From: VAZQ01 sp963739385
GTDB taxonomy: Bacteria > Pseudomonadota > Alphaproteobacteria > Rhizobiales > Xanthobacteraceae
Assembly (NCBI GenBank): GCA_963739385.1
Contig: CAVUAI010000049.1
Coordinates: 50,771-114,770, forward strand
DNA: 64,000 nucleotides
Direction: 5' to 3'
Part shown: piece by piece, positions 37,113 through 46,927 of the stretch
Position numbering within the stretch: the first letter of the stretch is position 1
Layout of the letters: each line of letters starts with the position of its first letter
Notes under the pieces: generated by a model
Databases searched by the model: none
What the model was told of the DNA's origin: nothing
Seen by the model: only the letters and a program-made list of their open reading frames with translations
Translations under genes and position numbers: made by a program

Positions 37113-37618
37113 ACGCTCGGCGAAGTTTTTTTGAATGCCTCCATGGCTTCGGCATTCTGCTTGTATGCCTTGGGCCGGGCGCTCATATGCGAGAAGCCCA
37201 GCTTCTTGAGGGCGCGATAGATTGTGTCGTCCGACACTGAGAGCCCGAACTGCTCATGCAGCCGCATGATCAGATCGCACGCCCGCCAGCGCACCACGCC
37301 ATGGATCGCAGGGATCGGACCCTCTTCCACAATTCGAGCGAGAAAGGCCTTGTGCAAGGCGTTGAGCTTGGGCGGCACTCCTGGAGAAGGGATATTGATG
37401 AGACCGTCCGGACCCTGCTCGTTGAACCGGATCACCCAGTCCCGCAGCGTCTGACGATCCATGCCACCAATCTTGGCCGCCTCCTCCCGCGAGGCGCCGT
37501 CGAGCACAGCCGCAATCGCTAGCAGCCGTCGCGCCTGCGCAGCATCTTTCGCTCGCTGGGCAATCCGGCGAACTTGGCCGGCGGTGTAGTCCGTCCGCAC
37601 TGGAATAGCGTGGCCCAT
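37070..37618 (-). CDS. IS630-family transposase, N-terminal DNA-binding part (first frame)
   Basis: The 182-residue frame carries the helix-turn-helix region (ARRLLAIAAVLDGASREEAAKIGGMDRQTLRDWV) and the winged-helix part (LHEQFGLSVSDDTIYRALKKLGFSHMSARP). The authentic family sequence ends at EAMEAFKK. After the A7 run the frame departs into about 20 unrelated residues. A -1 slip restores NFAERVAEIRAALAPG and the catalytic frame. Such an arrangement is either programmed or a one-base deletion. Confidence 0.8.
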   Translation of the reverse strand: MGHAIPVRTDYTAGQVRRIAQRAKDAAQARRLLAIAAVLDGASREEAAKIGGMDRQTLRDWVIRFNEQGPDGLINIPSPGVPPKLNALHKAFLARIVEEGPIPAIHGVVRWRACDLIMRLHEQFGLSVSDDTIYRALKKLGFSHMSARPKAYKQNAEAMEAFKKTSPSVWRKSARHSHPAHR

Positions 37619-37690
37619 GGCAAACCCCTCAGTTTGCCATCTTGAATCATGCCGCGATCGATTCGGGAATCTTGAGGTTTCTGTGAGGTC

Positions 37691-38039
37691 GCGTGGGAGA
37701 ACGGGCCCAGAGCACGGGTCGTAAGTGCGACCTCATAGAATCCCTGAGAGAGTCAGCCACTCAGCGACTTGGTATAAGTTGTGAACGATAGCGTTTTGCA
37801 CGCCGTCGCGCCGGCGAAGGACTGATAGAACGGGACTATGCGGACGCGCAAAATGTGCGCACGCGACTATTCGGTGATGTCACGATGTGAATTCAGCGCG
37901 TGCACTTTTGTGCGGACCGCGCTCCGCGGCTGACGCGGCGCGGCAAGCACGCGACATGACGGCGCGATCATCAATCGGAAAACGCCAGACGATGCAGGAA
38001 AGCGAGCGAAGCGAAATTCCGACCGGCCGTTCGGCAGCG
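37691..38039. other. Stretch without a gene
   Basis: Nothing recognisable is present. The segment contains several GTGCGCACGCG-like words and the 3' flank of the IS630 element. Confidence 0.4.
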
Positions 38040-38345
38040 CTATGAAGCGGCGTCCTCTTTGGCCTTCAGCATTGCGGTGAAGACCGAGATGTCGGTCTTG
38101 TGTTCGGTCACCGGACGAAAATGCTCAGCCAGGAATGACGGTTCAGTCAACCCGACACGCGGATTGGTGATCTCGCAAAGCCAGATGTATTCGTGACCGA
38201 CGCAGTCAGGCGCGAGGACGACGCGATCATGTCCCCTCACATGATAGACCTCGCCCTTGCGCGGAATGTTCGGGACGAGATGGCGCATCGCATGCTGCCA
38301 ATCGTCCGTGATGCAAACAATCTTTTGTACAACGTCGAACGTCAT
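38040..38345 (-). CDS. Conserved hypothetical protein (101 aa)
   Basis: A 101-residue protein begins MTFDVVQKIVCITDDW at 38345, with GGAG 11 bases upstream. A longer in-frame start at 38387 lacks support. The content (RKGEVYHVRGHDR, GHEYIWLCEI, FLAEHFRPVTEHKTDISVFTAML) matches a small Bradyrhizobium/Rhizobium family that often starts with a conserved Val-Cys-Ile and ends with FR...TDIS.F. It is a soluble beta-rich protein of unknown function found in prophage and accessory regions. Confidence 0.7.
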   Translation of the reverse strand: MTFDVVQKIVCITDDWQHAMRHLVPNIPRKGEVYHVRGHDRVVLAPDCVGHEYIWLCEITNPRVGLTEPSFLAEHFRPVTEHKTDISVFTAMLKAKEDAAS

Positions 38346-38636
38346 AACGGTTCGCGCTCCAGCGGCACATTTGGGATCGCCGGCCAAAGCTTGCCTCCCA
38401 TTGTCAGGCAGCAGCGCGACCGTTCCTCAGCCACCGGCGCGGATCGTGCCTTGCCGGTGTTAGCGACTAAACCCCGCAAGTATCGCAAAGGTTCCGAAAA
38501 CTCAAGCTGGATCGGCCCAAGTCATGCTGCAACCACTAGTGCGGCCGGTAGATTCGGCTGCCGCCGCCGATTCCGAATATTGCCCTTCAACTCAGATCCT
38601 GATTTCTGGCTGATCGTGCAGAATGGCCTTCAGCCG

Positions 38637-40535
38637 TCAGCGCGCGCTCAGCCAAGCCGCTGCCGCGACCGCGCGGGCGATGTTGGCCGCGTAGCGCTCA
38701 TCTACGAAGGTGTCGGCCTTGCGGTGGTATTGCGGATTGCCCTCCGGTTCCGGCGAGTCCGGCAATGGGCCGATGAACAAATCCTCGCAGGCGACGCAAG
38801 CGGAGTAACCGACCTCCTGAAACGCGCTATGGTCGCTGCGGCCGTCGGCCTCGTCGCGTCCGCCCGCGGCGGCCGGATAGATCTGCGCCGCAGCGAGCTC
38901 CGGCGACACCGTGGCGGCCACCTGCGCCAGAAACGAAGCGAGCTGCAGGCTGCGATCCTCGACGGCGGCCGACCGCGCGAACCCGGCATGAATCTCGAAC
39001 GTGCGCGGTGGCTGGCGGTTGAAGCCGACCATGTCCATCTGCAGCACGGCCGTGATCGCCGCGCCGCGCGCCGCCTGCTCGCGGGCATAGGCCTTGCTGC
39101 CGACGAGGCCATGCTCTTCCGCATTGAACAGCACGAAGCGGACCCCGCGCGAGGGCCGCCGTGTTGCGGCCAGCGCGGCGATCGCGCGGGCGGCGGTGAT
39201 CACGCCGGCCATGCCGCTGGCGTCGTCGTCGGCCCCCGGTGCCTTATCGGTCGCAGGGTTGTACGGCCGGTCGGATGCCGCGGTGGAATCGAGATGCGCG
39301 GTGACGAGGACCCATTCATCGCGCGTGCCGGGCAGGCTCGCCTCCACATTGAACAACCGCATCCCCTCGTGGTCGAAGGAGTGCAACACCGCGCCGATCC
39401 CCGGAATGGCGCCGAGCTCGGCGGTTGCCGCCAGGACGGCGCGCTCGTTGTCCGGCATCCTGTGCACGTGGCGGCTGACGATGTTGGGCGGGTTGTGGTC
39501 GTCGCCGAGCGGCTCGGCGCCGGCATAACGGGCAACCAGCGTGCGCACCGCATCCGCCGAAACGACATCGCGCAGAACGGCGCTTTCCGCGTCGTCGAGC
39601 GCGGGCGGCTGCAGCGTGACGGCAAAGCTCTCCGGCATCGCCGTCGCCGCTGCGCGCGCGTCGAGCTCGAGCAGATTCGAATCCGGCCGCAGCCTCAGGG
39701 TGTGGCCGTGCAGCGCCGACGTGAAATGCACACGCTCGATCGACTCGCCGGCGGGGACCGCCAGCACGAGCCCGTCGGCCGAGGCGGAGAGGAGCCAGTC
39801 CGCGGTGTCGCCGCTGTCGAACAATTCGCTCGACTGGCCGTATGGCTGGAGAAAGCCCGAGCGGGCTGAAACGTCGTCGCGCACCAGGTACAGATCGGAG
39901 CGCAGCGGCAGGTTCGCGGCGCCGAGGCGATGCACGTCGAGCTGGGCATCGACCAGCACGCGCGCGGCCGGGGTCGACAGGATCGCATAGACCGTGCGGC
40001 CCCCTCGCCCCGCCAGATGCAGCGGGAGCGCGCCCGCCTGACGCAGCAGTTGACGCCAGCGCTCCGGCGGCTCGCTTGGCGCCGTGACGACGGCGAAGCT
40101 CAGGGCCGAGCCTCCTGCGACGTCGGCGGCCAACAGCGGATGCGGGCACGCCGCCATTCCGGCCGTCGCCGCCGTCGCGCGCTCCTTGGCGTCCTCGCCG
40201 ACATACATGCACTCGCCGGGCGCCGCGCCCGCGATCTGCGCGGCCCGCGCGAATATTTCTGGCGACGCCTTGGTGACGCCTAGGTCCGCGCTGAACAGCA
40301 GCAGACCGGGCTCGAACGCCAATCCGGCGGCATCGAGCAGCGGGCGGATCGTTTGCCCGGGAATCGTCCCGGTGTTCGAGATCACGCCGAGCCGCAGCCC
40401 GTCCTGTTTCAATCGGGCGACGACATCGCGGACGTACGGGAAAACCTCGAGCGAGACCGGCTGACCGGACGGCGCAAAGCGCATGACGCCGAGCGTGTCG
40501 CCGATGTCGAAAAATGCGACCCTGATGATGGCCAT
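38637..40535 (-). CDS. Fusion of a HAD-like hydrolase domain and an M28 zinc aminopeptidase
   Basis: This 632-residue cytoplasmic protein starts at the ATG at 40535 with AGGAGG six bases upstream. Residues 1-150 are a HAD phosphatase domain with the nucleophile and acid Asp10/Asp13 in FFDIGDTLG, SNTG, the Lys in TKASPEIF and GEDAKER. A middle domain of about 200 residues is unassigned. The C-terminal 290 residues are an M28 peptidase with metal ligands in TAHLDST (His about 414), GADDDASG, AEEHGLVGS and DHSAFQEVGY. Both active sites look intact. HAD-M28 fusion is unusual; coupling of dephosphorylation and peptide or amide cleavage can only be guessed. It stands alone. Confidence 0.82.
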   Translation of the reverse strand: MAIIRVAFFDIGDTLGVMRFAPSGQPVSLEVFPYVRDVVARLKQDGLRLGVISNTGTIPGQTIRPLLDAAGLAFEPGLLLFSADLGVTKASPEIFARAAQIAGAAPGECMYVGEDAKERATAATAGMAACPHPLLAADVAGGSALSFAVVTAPSEPPERWRQLLRQAGALPLHLAGRGGRTVYAILSTPAARVLVDAQLDVHRLGAANLPLRSDLYLVRDDVSARSGFLQPYGQSSELFDSGDTADWLLSASADGLVLAVPAGESIERVHFTSALHGHTLRLRPDSNLLELDARAAATAMPESFAVTLQPPALDDAESAVLRDVVSADAVRTLVARYAGAEPLGDDHNPPNIVSRHVHRMPDNERAVLAATAELGAIPGIGAVLHSFDHEGMRLFNVEASLPGTRDEWVLVTAHLDSTAASDRPYNPATDKAPGADDDASGMAGVITAARAIAALAATRRPSRGVRFVLFNAEEHGLVGSKAYAREQAARGAAITAVLQMDMVGFNRQPPRTFEIHAGFARSAAVEDRSLQLASFLAQVAATVSPELAAAQIYPAAAGGRDEADGRSDHSAFQEVGYSACVACEDLFIGPLPDSPEPEGNPQYHRKADTFVDERYAANIARAVAAAAWLSAR

Positions 40536-40639
40536 CGAGTCCTCCTGTCGCAAGATCGATCCCTAGCTGCTGCCGCGGTGGCGCGAGGTCGCTTGCCGAG
40601 TGCACGGCCTCTGTGTTTATAGCATCAGGCGCGGCGTTA

Positions 40640-41215
40640 AAAAAATCCAACTACATCTATACCGAGCAATCGGCGTGCTCTCGTAAGTCGTAGTCGTGGT
40701 GACCTTCGATGCCTCCGGCAGCACGAGAATGATCGCGTCGCGTACTATTTCGATCCACCTGCTGCTGCCAAGCGCGAAGCTGCTTGTTGATGCTCTCGCG
40801 CGAAACCCGACCACCTGGCTGAGTTCGCGCTGCGTGATCGTCACCTTGGGTTTCCCGGATGATGGCGGCTCTTGCTGGCTCAGCCGGAGCACGGCGGTCG
40901 CAAGTCGGCCCGGCAGGTTGAGGAAGACGATTTTCCTCAAGGTGCTCGCCGATCAGCGGATCCGTGCGCACAGCAATTCGACGAGCTTGATCGCGATCCT
41001 CGGTTCATCGCCCGCCGATCGAACCCATTGAGCTCGCAGTCCGCGCCGGCCGTCCGCAGGCAGCGCCAGCAGGGCGATCTCACCGAAGATCTCGCCGGCA
41101 TGCACCAGATTGAACGCGGCTTCTCGCCCGGCGGCGGAATGCACTCCGGCGCTCCCTTGCGTGTCCTGACGGCCGCCATAACGGTTAGCCAGCCGCGCGA
41201 AAGCACATTTGCGTT
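40640..41215 (-). pseudogene. Crp/Fnr-family transcriptional regulator, multiply frameshifted
   Basis: Three frames on the minus strand together rebuild one Crp/Fnr protein. The cNMP-binding part reads HSAAGREAAFNLVHAGEIFGEIALL and PRIAIKLVELLCARI. The C-terminal part gives LNLPGRLATAVLRLSQQE and ITQRELSQVVGF, then SRESINKQLRAWQQQ of the winged helix. The order is correct, but at least three frame changes separate the pieces and the end is lost. It cannot make a functional regulator. The nearby relic at 41375-41508 suggests a decaying segment. Confidence 0.75.
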
Positions 41216-41374
41216 CAATTCCGACCGGGGGGATGGTTCGCCACTGTAACCTCTTCGATTTCAGGCTCGCGACACTTCAGCCGGGGTCGCCAAAGCGCTC
41301 GCGGCCGTCCGGCGCCCCAACGGCAAGCAACCATCCGGAAGTTGGCTGGCTGGGGGTCCAGGCGGCCCTGCGGA

Positions 41375-41508
41375 AATTTCGATCGACGGCGTGCTGCGCT
41401 CCTATCGCGACCAGAAAGAGATTGCCGTCGAGGCCGCCGGGCGGGCTCATGATCAAGTATCCGCACAGCGTCGTCGCGGTGAAGGATCTGGGGAGCGTTG
41501 GGGAATGA
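41375..41508 (+). pseudogene. Relic of a small hypothetical gene
   Basis: One plus frame reads GVLRSYRDQKEIAVEAAGRA, and the next continues with LMIKYPHSVVAVKDLGSVGE. Together these resemble a small Bradyrhizobium protein family in which a Tyr-x-Asp-Gln-Lys-Glu block is followed by KYPHS.V.VKDL. A one-base shift near 41450 breaks it. The upstream part is not recognisable. Confidence 0.4.
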
Positions 41509-41616
41509 TCCGTTGGATAAATCGCACGTATGAGGCTCTGTGCGGCACTGTGGGCATTGTTCGCGTCGCTGCGCTCAAGTACCCGCCGGCGGCCCCTGCA
41601 GTTGGAGGCTTGCCAG

Positions 41617-42774
41617 CTATGGCGGGTTCGCGCGCGAGGCACGAGTCAGCGAAAATACGAAATCCTGCTGCACGAAGATGCGCTGACCTTGAGCATTCTG
41701 GAACCACGAAGGTTGCGGCGACCCTTTGATGAACTGAAACCCGAACGTGCCGCCGTCGCGGTCAATTGTCGCCATCGCGTGGCAGGTCATGCAGGACGAG
41801 TTTTGCACAGCCTCGATCTGGCTATTTGACAGTTGGGTCGGAAAGCCGGAGGACGTGATGAAGTCGATCTGCGTGCCGCGAAGCCGATAGTGCTCCCATT
41901 TGGTGCCTTGCAGCCCAATGCCCGTGGGCGCTTGTTCGCAACCGTGGGGCGGCAACGGACAAGCCACCCGATCGACCGATGGGAACTGCCATCCAGGGCC
42001 GACCGGGTTCGGGGACTTCGTGTCGATGTGTTCAAATGTGGCCCAGAACCAGTTCGGCAGGTCCTTGGTGATGATGTGCAGTGCCGAAAGACCCCAAACT
42101 TCCCTTGATCCGTCAGTTCGAACCACTTCGGTCCAATGATACCGCGGCTTTTCCGACGGATCGATGGTGCGCCACTCCGCCTTGATCTCCTTGGCATTTG
42201 GAGGAAAGTTCAGGTTCACCTCTCCGGCATTGAATTGCGCGATTTGACCTTCGACGTTGAAGAGCTTCTTCGCTCGGATGAATTCGTAGGTACTCTTGTT
42301 CATGCGAACTTCACCGCCCAAACCGCCGTCAAACGATGGCACCGGCGGCGGTGGCTTTACACGCCGTTGAGCTAACGCGGCGACCGCTTGCTGTGTGGGC
42401 AACACTCGGTCGAACCGCTGTTGTTCCTGCGCGACTACTGGGCCCGCGCCACCGAGCCAAGGGCCCGGATCCGAGCCGTCCACAGGGAACACGGTATCCG
42501 GCGCCTGCGGCCGAACATTGCGCCACGTTTCCCACACCACCGGTCCGTCGGCCCCAAAAGCCTTGCCTGCATCGGCTTCCTTTGTCGCCGTGTTCGCGGG
42601 CCAATTCAACGTGATGAAGAGCCGCCAAGCGTAACGATCCGGCTCGAACAAAGAGGAAAACGTATCCTGCGGCTCCTTCCACGCATCGGCGGCCGGCTGC
42701 GCCGATGCAGTGGAGAAGCAGAGATCGATGACCGTGCAACCGAGCGCGACTGTTAGCAGTAATTTGCTTGTCAT
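41617..42774 (-). CDS. Exported protein with one CxxCH haem-binding motif
   Basis: This 385-residue protein starts at the ATG at 42774 and has a Sec signal peptide (LLLTVALGCTVIDLCFSTASAQ). The segment SSCMTCHAMA holds one c-type haem motif (Cys328, Cys331, His332), so haem would be attached in the periplasm. The middle (WRLFITLNWPANTATKEAD, VVWETWRN, VWGLSALHIITKDLPNWFWATFEHID) belongs to a family of cytochrome-c-like proteins of unknown role. The next gene upstream encodes an exported protein of similar size on the same strand, only 64 bases away, so the two probably act together. Confidence 0.75.
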   Translation of the reverse strand: MTSKLLLTVALGCTVIDLCFSTASAQPAADAWKEPQDTFSSLFEPDRYAWRLFITLNWPANTATKEADAGKAFGADGPVVWETWRNVRPQAPDTVFPVDGSDPGPWLGGAGPVVAQEQQRFDRVLPTQQAVAALAQRRVKPPPPVPSFDGGLGGEVRMNKSTYEFIRAKKLFNVEGQIAQFNAGEVNLNFPPNAKEIKAEWRTIDPSEKPRYHWTEVVRTDGSREVWGLSALHIITKDLPNWFWATFEHIDTKSPNPVGPGWQFPSVDRVACPLPPHGCEQAPTGIGLQGTKWEHYRLRGTQIDFITSSGFPTQLSNSQIEAVQNSSCMTCHAMATIDRDGGTFGFQFIKGSPQPSWFQNAQGQRIFVQQDFVFSLTRASRANPP

Positions 42775-42838
42775 GGCATGGGATTCCTGTTCAGTCACAG
42801 AGATGCGAGCCAGGTCTTGTCCCTGACGGCGCCCGTCA

Positions 42839-44017
42839 TCACCCTTTCGGAGCGTGCACGTTGACCGAGACGGCGGCCGGACCGCTGCCGGGCTTGAAGC
42901 GGCCGAGTTCCGCGTCGGTGCGCGTGGGGATCGCTTCGGCCTCGAACCAGAAATTGTAGGTCGTCCCCCACCGAATCGCGTTGGCGTTCTGGCTTTGCTG
43001 GAATGTCTTGGTCGACCATGTGACGCGGCCGTTCGCCACGGCGCTTTGCCAAGGGTCGTTTTCCCATGCCTCGCCGTGCGACAGAACCGGGCTAAAACCC
43101 ACGTTGGAGATTTGCGCGTTGCCGACAGGTATGCTGAACGCCTGTACGCCACGCTCGCTGTTCATGTTGTAGACTGCGTATTCGTACCGGTACTTGGTCC
43201 GCGAAAGGCGTATGGTCTTGTGAGCGACCAGGATTTGGCCATCGGCTGGCGAGCCGTCGACCACCGAAAAGTCGGCGTAAGGCCAGGCGCGGATCGCCGG
43301 CGTCTCCCTCACCGTCGGTCGTGGACTCGGGATTGCCTGCGTAATCACGAAGCCTCCGGTGGGGTCTTGCGTCACCCGCACTTCCATGTGCGACACATTG
43401 TTTTGGCCATTGCCAGCCGCGGCGTCATCCGAAGCGACGTAGTGACCTTCGATGAAATAGCGCGCCCCCGGATTTGCAAGGTCGCTCTCCTTCACCTGCA
43501 GGCCGTGATCGATCGGGGACGTGGGTTGGAATGAATTGAGTTCCTGCTGTGCCCGGGCGCCGTCGAAAATGCCGTTTGCGGGATTGATCAGACGGCGTGA
43601 ACCGAGATGCGGGCCCTGATTTGTGCCCGCCCCGTAGGGATCCGAGCAACCCACGCCCAGACCGTCGCTGGCGTGGGCCTGACAGCCGAAATTGCACACA
43701 TTTTGCTGTAGCGCGAAGAACCCGTGCTTGACCCATGATTGCCCGATCTGGGTCATTCGATCATCGAGCAGGCGATACATATTCATCGTTATGGCGGGAT
43801 GCTTGTTATCGGGAAGACTCTTCCAATCGAGAACCTGATCGCCGGCATTGCAGGAGGTCGTACCGACGGCAATCGCGGCAATGCCGTTGTGCCGGGCGTA
43901 GACGGTGGTGCCGAATAGTTCGCCGAGAATTACATCAGCGCCGTCAGTATTCGCCGGCGATTGCATGAAGAGGGTCAAACCGAGCAAGCTCAGGACCAGG
44001 CTGTACACGTATTTCAT
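42839..44017 (-). CDS. Exported hypothetical protein (392 aa)
   Basis: The protein begins with a signal peptide (YSLVLSLLGLTLFMQSPANTDG) after GGGAGG six bases before the ATG. The mature part has paired Cys residues (CNAGD, CNFGCQAHASDGLGVGCSDPYG) and a family-like block (LGSRRLINPANGIFDG), then beta-rich segments (YRYEYAVYNMNSERGVQAFSIP). This is the pattern of secreted proteins annotated as hypothetical in soil bacteria. It lies just upstream of the CxxCH protein on the same strand and downstream of a subtilase. No catalytic motif could be named. Confidence 0.7.
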   Translation of the reverse strand: MKYVYSLVLSLLGLTLFMQSPANTDGADVILGELFGTTVYARHNGIAAIAVGTTSCNAGDQVLDWKSLPDNKHPAITMNMYRLLDDRMTQIGQSWVKHGFFALQQNVCNFGCQAHASDGLGVGCSDPYGAGTNQGPHLGSRRLINPANGIFDGARAQQELNSFQPTSPIDHGLQVKESDLANPGARYFIEGHYVASDDAAAGNGQNNVSHMEVRVTQDPTGGFVITQAIPSPRPTVRETPAIRAWPYADFSVVDGSPADGQILVAHKTIRLSRTKYRYEYAVYNMNSERGVQAFSIPVGNAQISNVGFSPVLSHGEAWENDPWQSAVANGRVTWSTKTFQQSQNANAIRWGTTYNFWFEAEAIPTRTDAELGRFKPGSGPAAVSVNVHAPKG

Positions 44018-44096
44018 GGTGGGCCTCCCGTGATAGGGCGTTCAAGCGATGGCATGCATGATTTCGCGGTCACTACCCTTCGCGCTTTCGCAACTG

Positions 44097-46398
44097 CTAT
44101 TGGACAGACGTTACGAGCGAATATGTTTGTCCACCCGTCGGACTGCCGATCTTGCTCGCGCGAACCTCCACGCGCCACACACCGGCGTTCGGCTGCTTGA
44201 TCAGGACCTGCTCGACGACGTTGACGCGATCCACACCGGGCCGGGCTGGTTCGGTTTCTCTGCCGTGAGCCGCGTCAAGCAAGAACGGCAGTTGCCGATC
44301 GCCAGACGGCGACACCAAGACGAGATCGAGGTCATTCGACAGTGCCTCGTTGGAGAAAATACTGACCGGTCGATCGTCCCAAACGAGCGTCACCTTGAGC
44401 TCGCTTGCGCCGGATGCGATCGGCAATTCTTGCGTCAGAACGTCTCCCTCGCGTTCGATCTTCAGCTGATGGAAAACTCGGTCGCTCATGAGCTTGAGAG
44501 TGGACGCAACTCGGACGTGCCCGAAGCCGAACTCGAAATCAGGACCCGGGCGACCCAGAATCCTCCGCGCCGTGAATCAGAAGAGCCTTGTAGGTCGATG
44601 GAAAGACATTCGACTTGTCGAAGCCGAGCTTGCCCATCTTCTCGACCATCAGGGCAACGACGCCCGTCACCGCTGGCGTCGCGATCGACGTGCCGCAACT
44701 TCGTCCGATACCGGTTGCGGGGACCATCGACATGACGCCGGCCCCGCCGTCGCTCAGCTTTCGGCAACCGGGTGCGACGACGTCGGGCTTAAGCCTTCCG
44801 ATCTTCGTTGGTCCCCAGGCCGAGAATTCAGTCATTTCATTGGTGTCAGCGTCGATCGCACCGACAGTGATGACGTTTTTGGCCGTTGCCGGCGGAACGA
44901 CCGTCCCGTAGTTTGGAAAACCGGATGCAGTGCTCAGGCCGCAGACGCCGTCGTTGCGCGTGTTTCCCGCCGAAATCAGAATCGGAATGCGTCGGATCGA
45001 GTGACCGTTGGTCTCGCCGCTCACGACAGCGTCGAATTCAGGTTCTCCCAACAGGCCATACGCGCCCAATTGATCGCAGGTCGACGAGTTGAAATTGACA
45101 TTCCAGGAATTGTTCATCACATCGATTGCGTCGGGCTTGTCCGCAAGAAGGGAAATGAGCTCATGCGCAGCGTCATGGAAATCAAACGAAAGAATCTGCG
45201 CGCTGACGGCAATTCCGGGGTAGCGTGTTTCCAGCAGGTTCGGCGTTTCGGCAGCAGCCGCTGGTGTTGCAGCGAAGGCCCGCGCCGGCGTTGTCGACCT
45301 TCGCTCGTCCCCGAAGGCAGGGATTTGACTTTCGGTCGTCGGCCCGCCATCGGCGGCAATGGACGGTTCGATGTACTCGCCGGATCCCGCTATGATCCCC
45401 GCCACATGGGTAGCATGGCGGTTGTCGTTTCTGTCGCCTGGCGCGATATCTTCTCGCTCCAAGTCCACGGAGAGCCTCCCGCTGAAGGATGGATGATTGG
45501 CTGCGACGTGCCCGCCGTCCCACACGCCGACACGCACGCCTTGGCCGGAAAGAAGATGCGGCGCCGCCATCGCCACATCAATTCCGAGGCTGCGCCGCAA
45601 GTGCGTATTCTGCGATTTCAGTTCAAATGCTGGTGCAATGTACTTGACATCTTTGAGCGTTGAGATGGCTCTCAGGGTCTCGGCATCCCGAACGGACATT
45701 TCGATCTTTCGCGTCCGCGGGCTAACCCGCTTGATCGTCCCGAGCGGTTCGAGGTCACGCCGTAGCAGATCGATATCGGCTTCGGGCCACACTTGGACGA
45801 CGACGTCTACAGGCCGTTCCGACGTGCCCGTTGGTGGCGTTGCAAGGACGCCCGCAAGGGAGGCATCGATCTTGATGTGAGCGTTGCGCTCGTCGAGCGC
45901 GACAACGTGCTCGATCGTATTGACGTCCTTCGAAGCGCGAACCAACTGGTCGATGTTTGTTTGGCTGATCCGCGCCGTATAGGCGGTGTCGCCGAGGTAG
46001 TCGTCGACCTCGATCCCGCTACGCGCCAGCGCCTCGCGCTCGGCCGGTGTCACGCGTCGCTCAAATCTCAGTATGGCGCGGCCACTGGCGATCGTCTTGG
46101 AGATCGCTTGCGGGGTTCCCGTCACGCGCCCGTCGCGCCCGGCATTCGGGGGCTCATCGGCGGGTGCCAGTACTGCCTCGTTCGCGCCAGCAGACGGCAA
46201 GCTCGGCGGTTCAGCGCCAGCATCTGCGGCCGGTGGCGCCTGAGCAATTGGAGGCGCTTGCGTCGGCTCGAGGGTTAGGGGCCCCGATCGCAGATTCAGA
46301 GTCTTGCCTTGGTAGGCATCGTCGGCGCCAAAGGCGCCATCGGAAGAGCAGAGTTGCAGGATGGCAAGCGCGGCAACGAGCAGACGTGAGCACCGCAT
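44097..46398 (-). CDS. Exported subtilisin-like serine protease (S8), frameshifted near 44550
   Basis: From the ATG at 46398 a signal peptide is followed by a propeptide-like region, then the S8 domain. The catalytic Asp is in VGVWDGGH, His in NRHATHVAG, Asn in ILISAGN and Ser in CGTSIATPAVTG. The frame ends early at 44539, because one extra base sits near 44550. The next frame continues without a gap in homology (RPGPDFEFGFGHVRV, LKLMSDRVFHQLKI) and codes for a C-terminal jelly-roll (P-domain-like) region to 44097. All catalytic residues lie before the break. It may be a sequencing error or a recent mutation. Confidence 0.8.
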
Positions 46399-46927
46399 CG
46401 GCGTTTTCCGTAACAGCCACTCAACCTGTAATGTCAACTCCAAATTGCTACACTATAAAGTTGTTGTCAACATATTGCGATATTGCGCGGCCCCGTTAGG
46501 TCCACGGCCGCTGAGATCCCGATCACCGGCATGCCCATTTGTTGCCCGCGCGCCGCGCGAGCGGCCAGGATGCCGCCGCGCCGAGCATTGTGATGAACTC
46601 GCGCTGCCTTGTATGTCGCAAAAGGAGCATTGTGAGGGGTGACGAAGGTACGCCTGACGTGCAAAAAAGTGCCGCGTAATGCATGATCCGAGCTAGCTAC
46701 GGGGTCAATCTGAACTCGTGCTTTTCCGTATTGCGTGATCCAGCTCACAATAGATTCAGCGTCAACATGGTAGCTCTAAATATGCGTTAGGACGCCCGCG
46801 CAAATCGGTTGCCGGTTACCGCTGTGTCAGCGATCCTTTTGACAGCGACTAAGCGGCGATCGGGAGCGATCATAAAACCCCGCGGGCCTGCACTGCGGAG
46901 ACCTGAATATTCTTGCGGAGAAAACTT
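46399..46927. other. Intergenic region between divergent subtilase and kinase-like genes
   Basis: No gene is supported. This AT-richer stretch (for example 46440-46490) should hold two divergent promoters, but no single best pair could be chosen. Confidence 0.4.

Larger units (their letters stand above)
36541..37690 (-). mobile_element. IS630-family insertion sequence
   Basis: Two overlapping transposase frames lie between imperfect ends. CCTCAGATT near 36548-36556 and the complement of AATCTTGAGG near 37669-37678 are inverted. The outer limits are approximate. Confidence 0.7.

Noticed and set aside
38193..39869. Plus-strand frame of 558 residues opposite the HAD-M28 gene
   Set aside because: No motif and Arg-rich; the minus strand has two intact enzyme active sites and an AGGAGG start.
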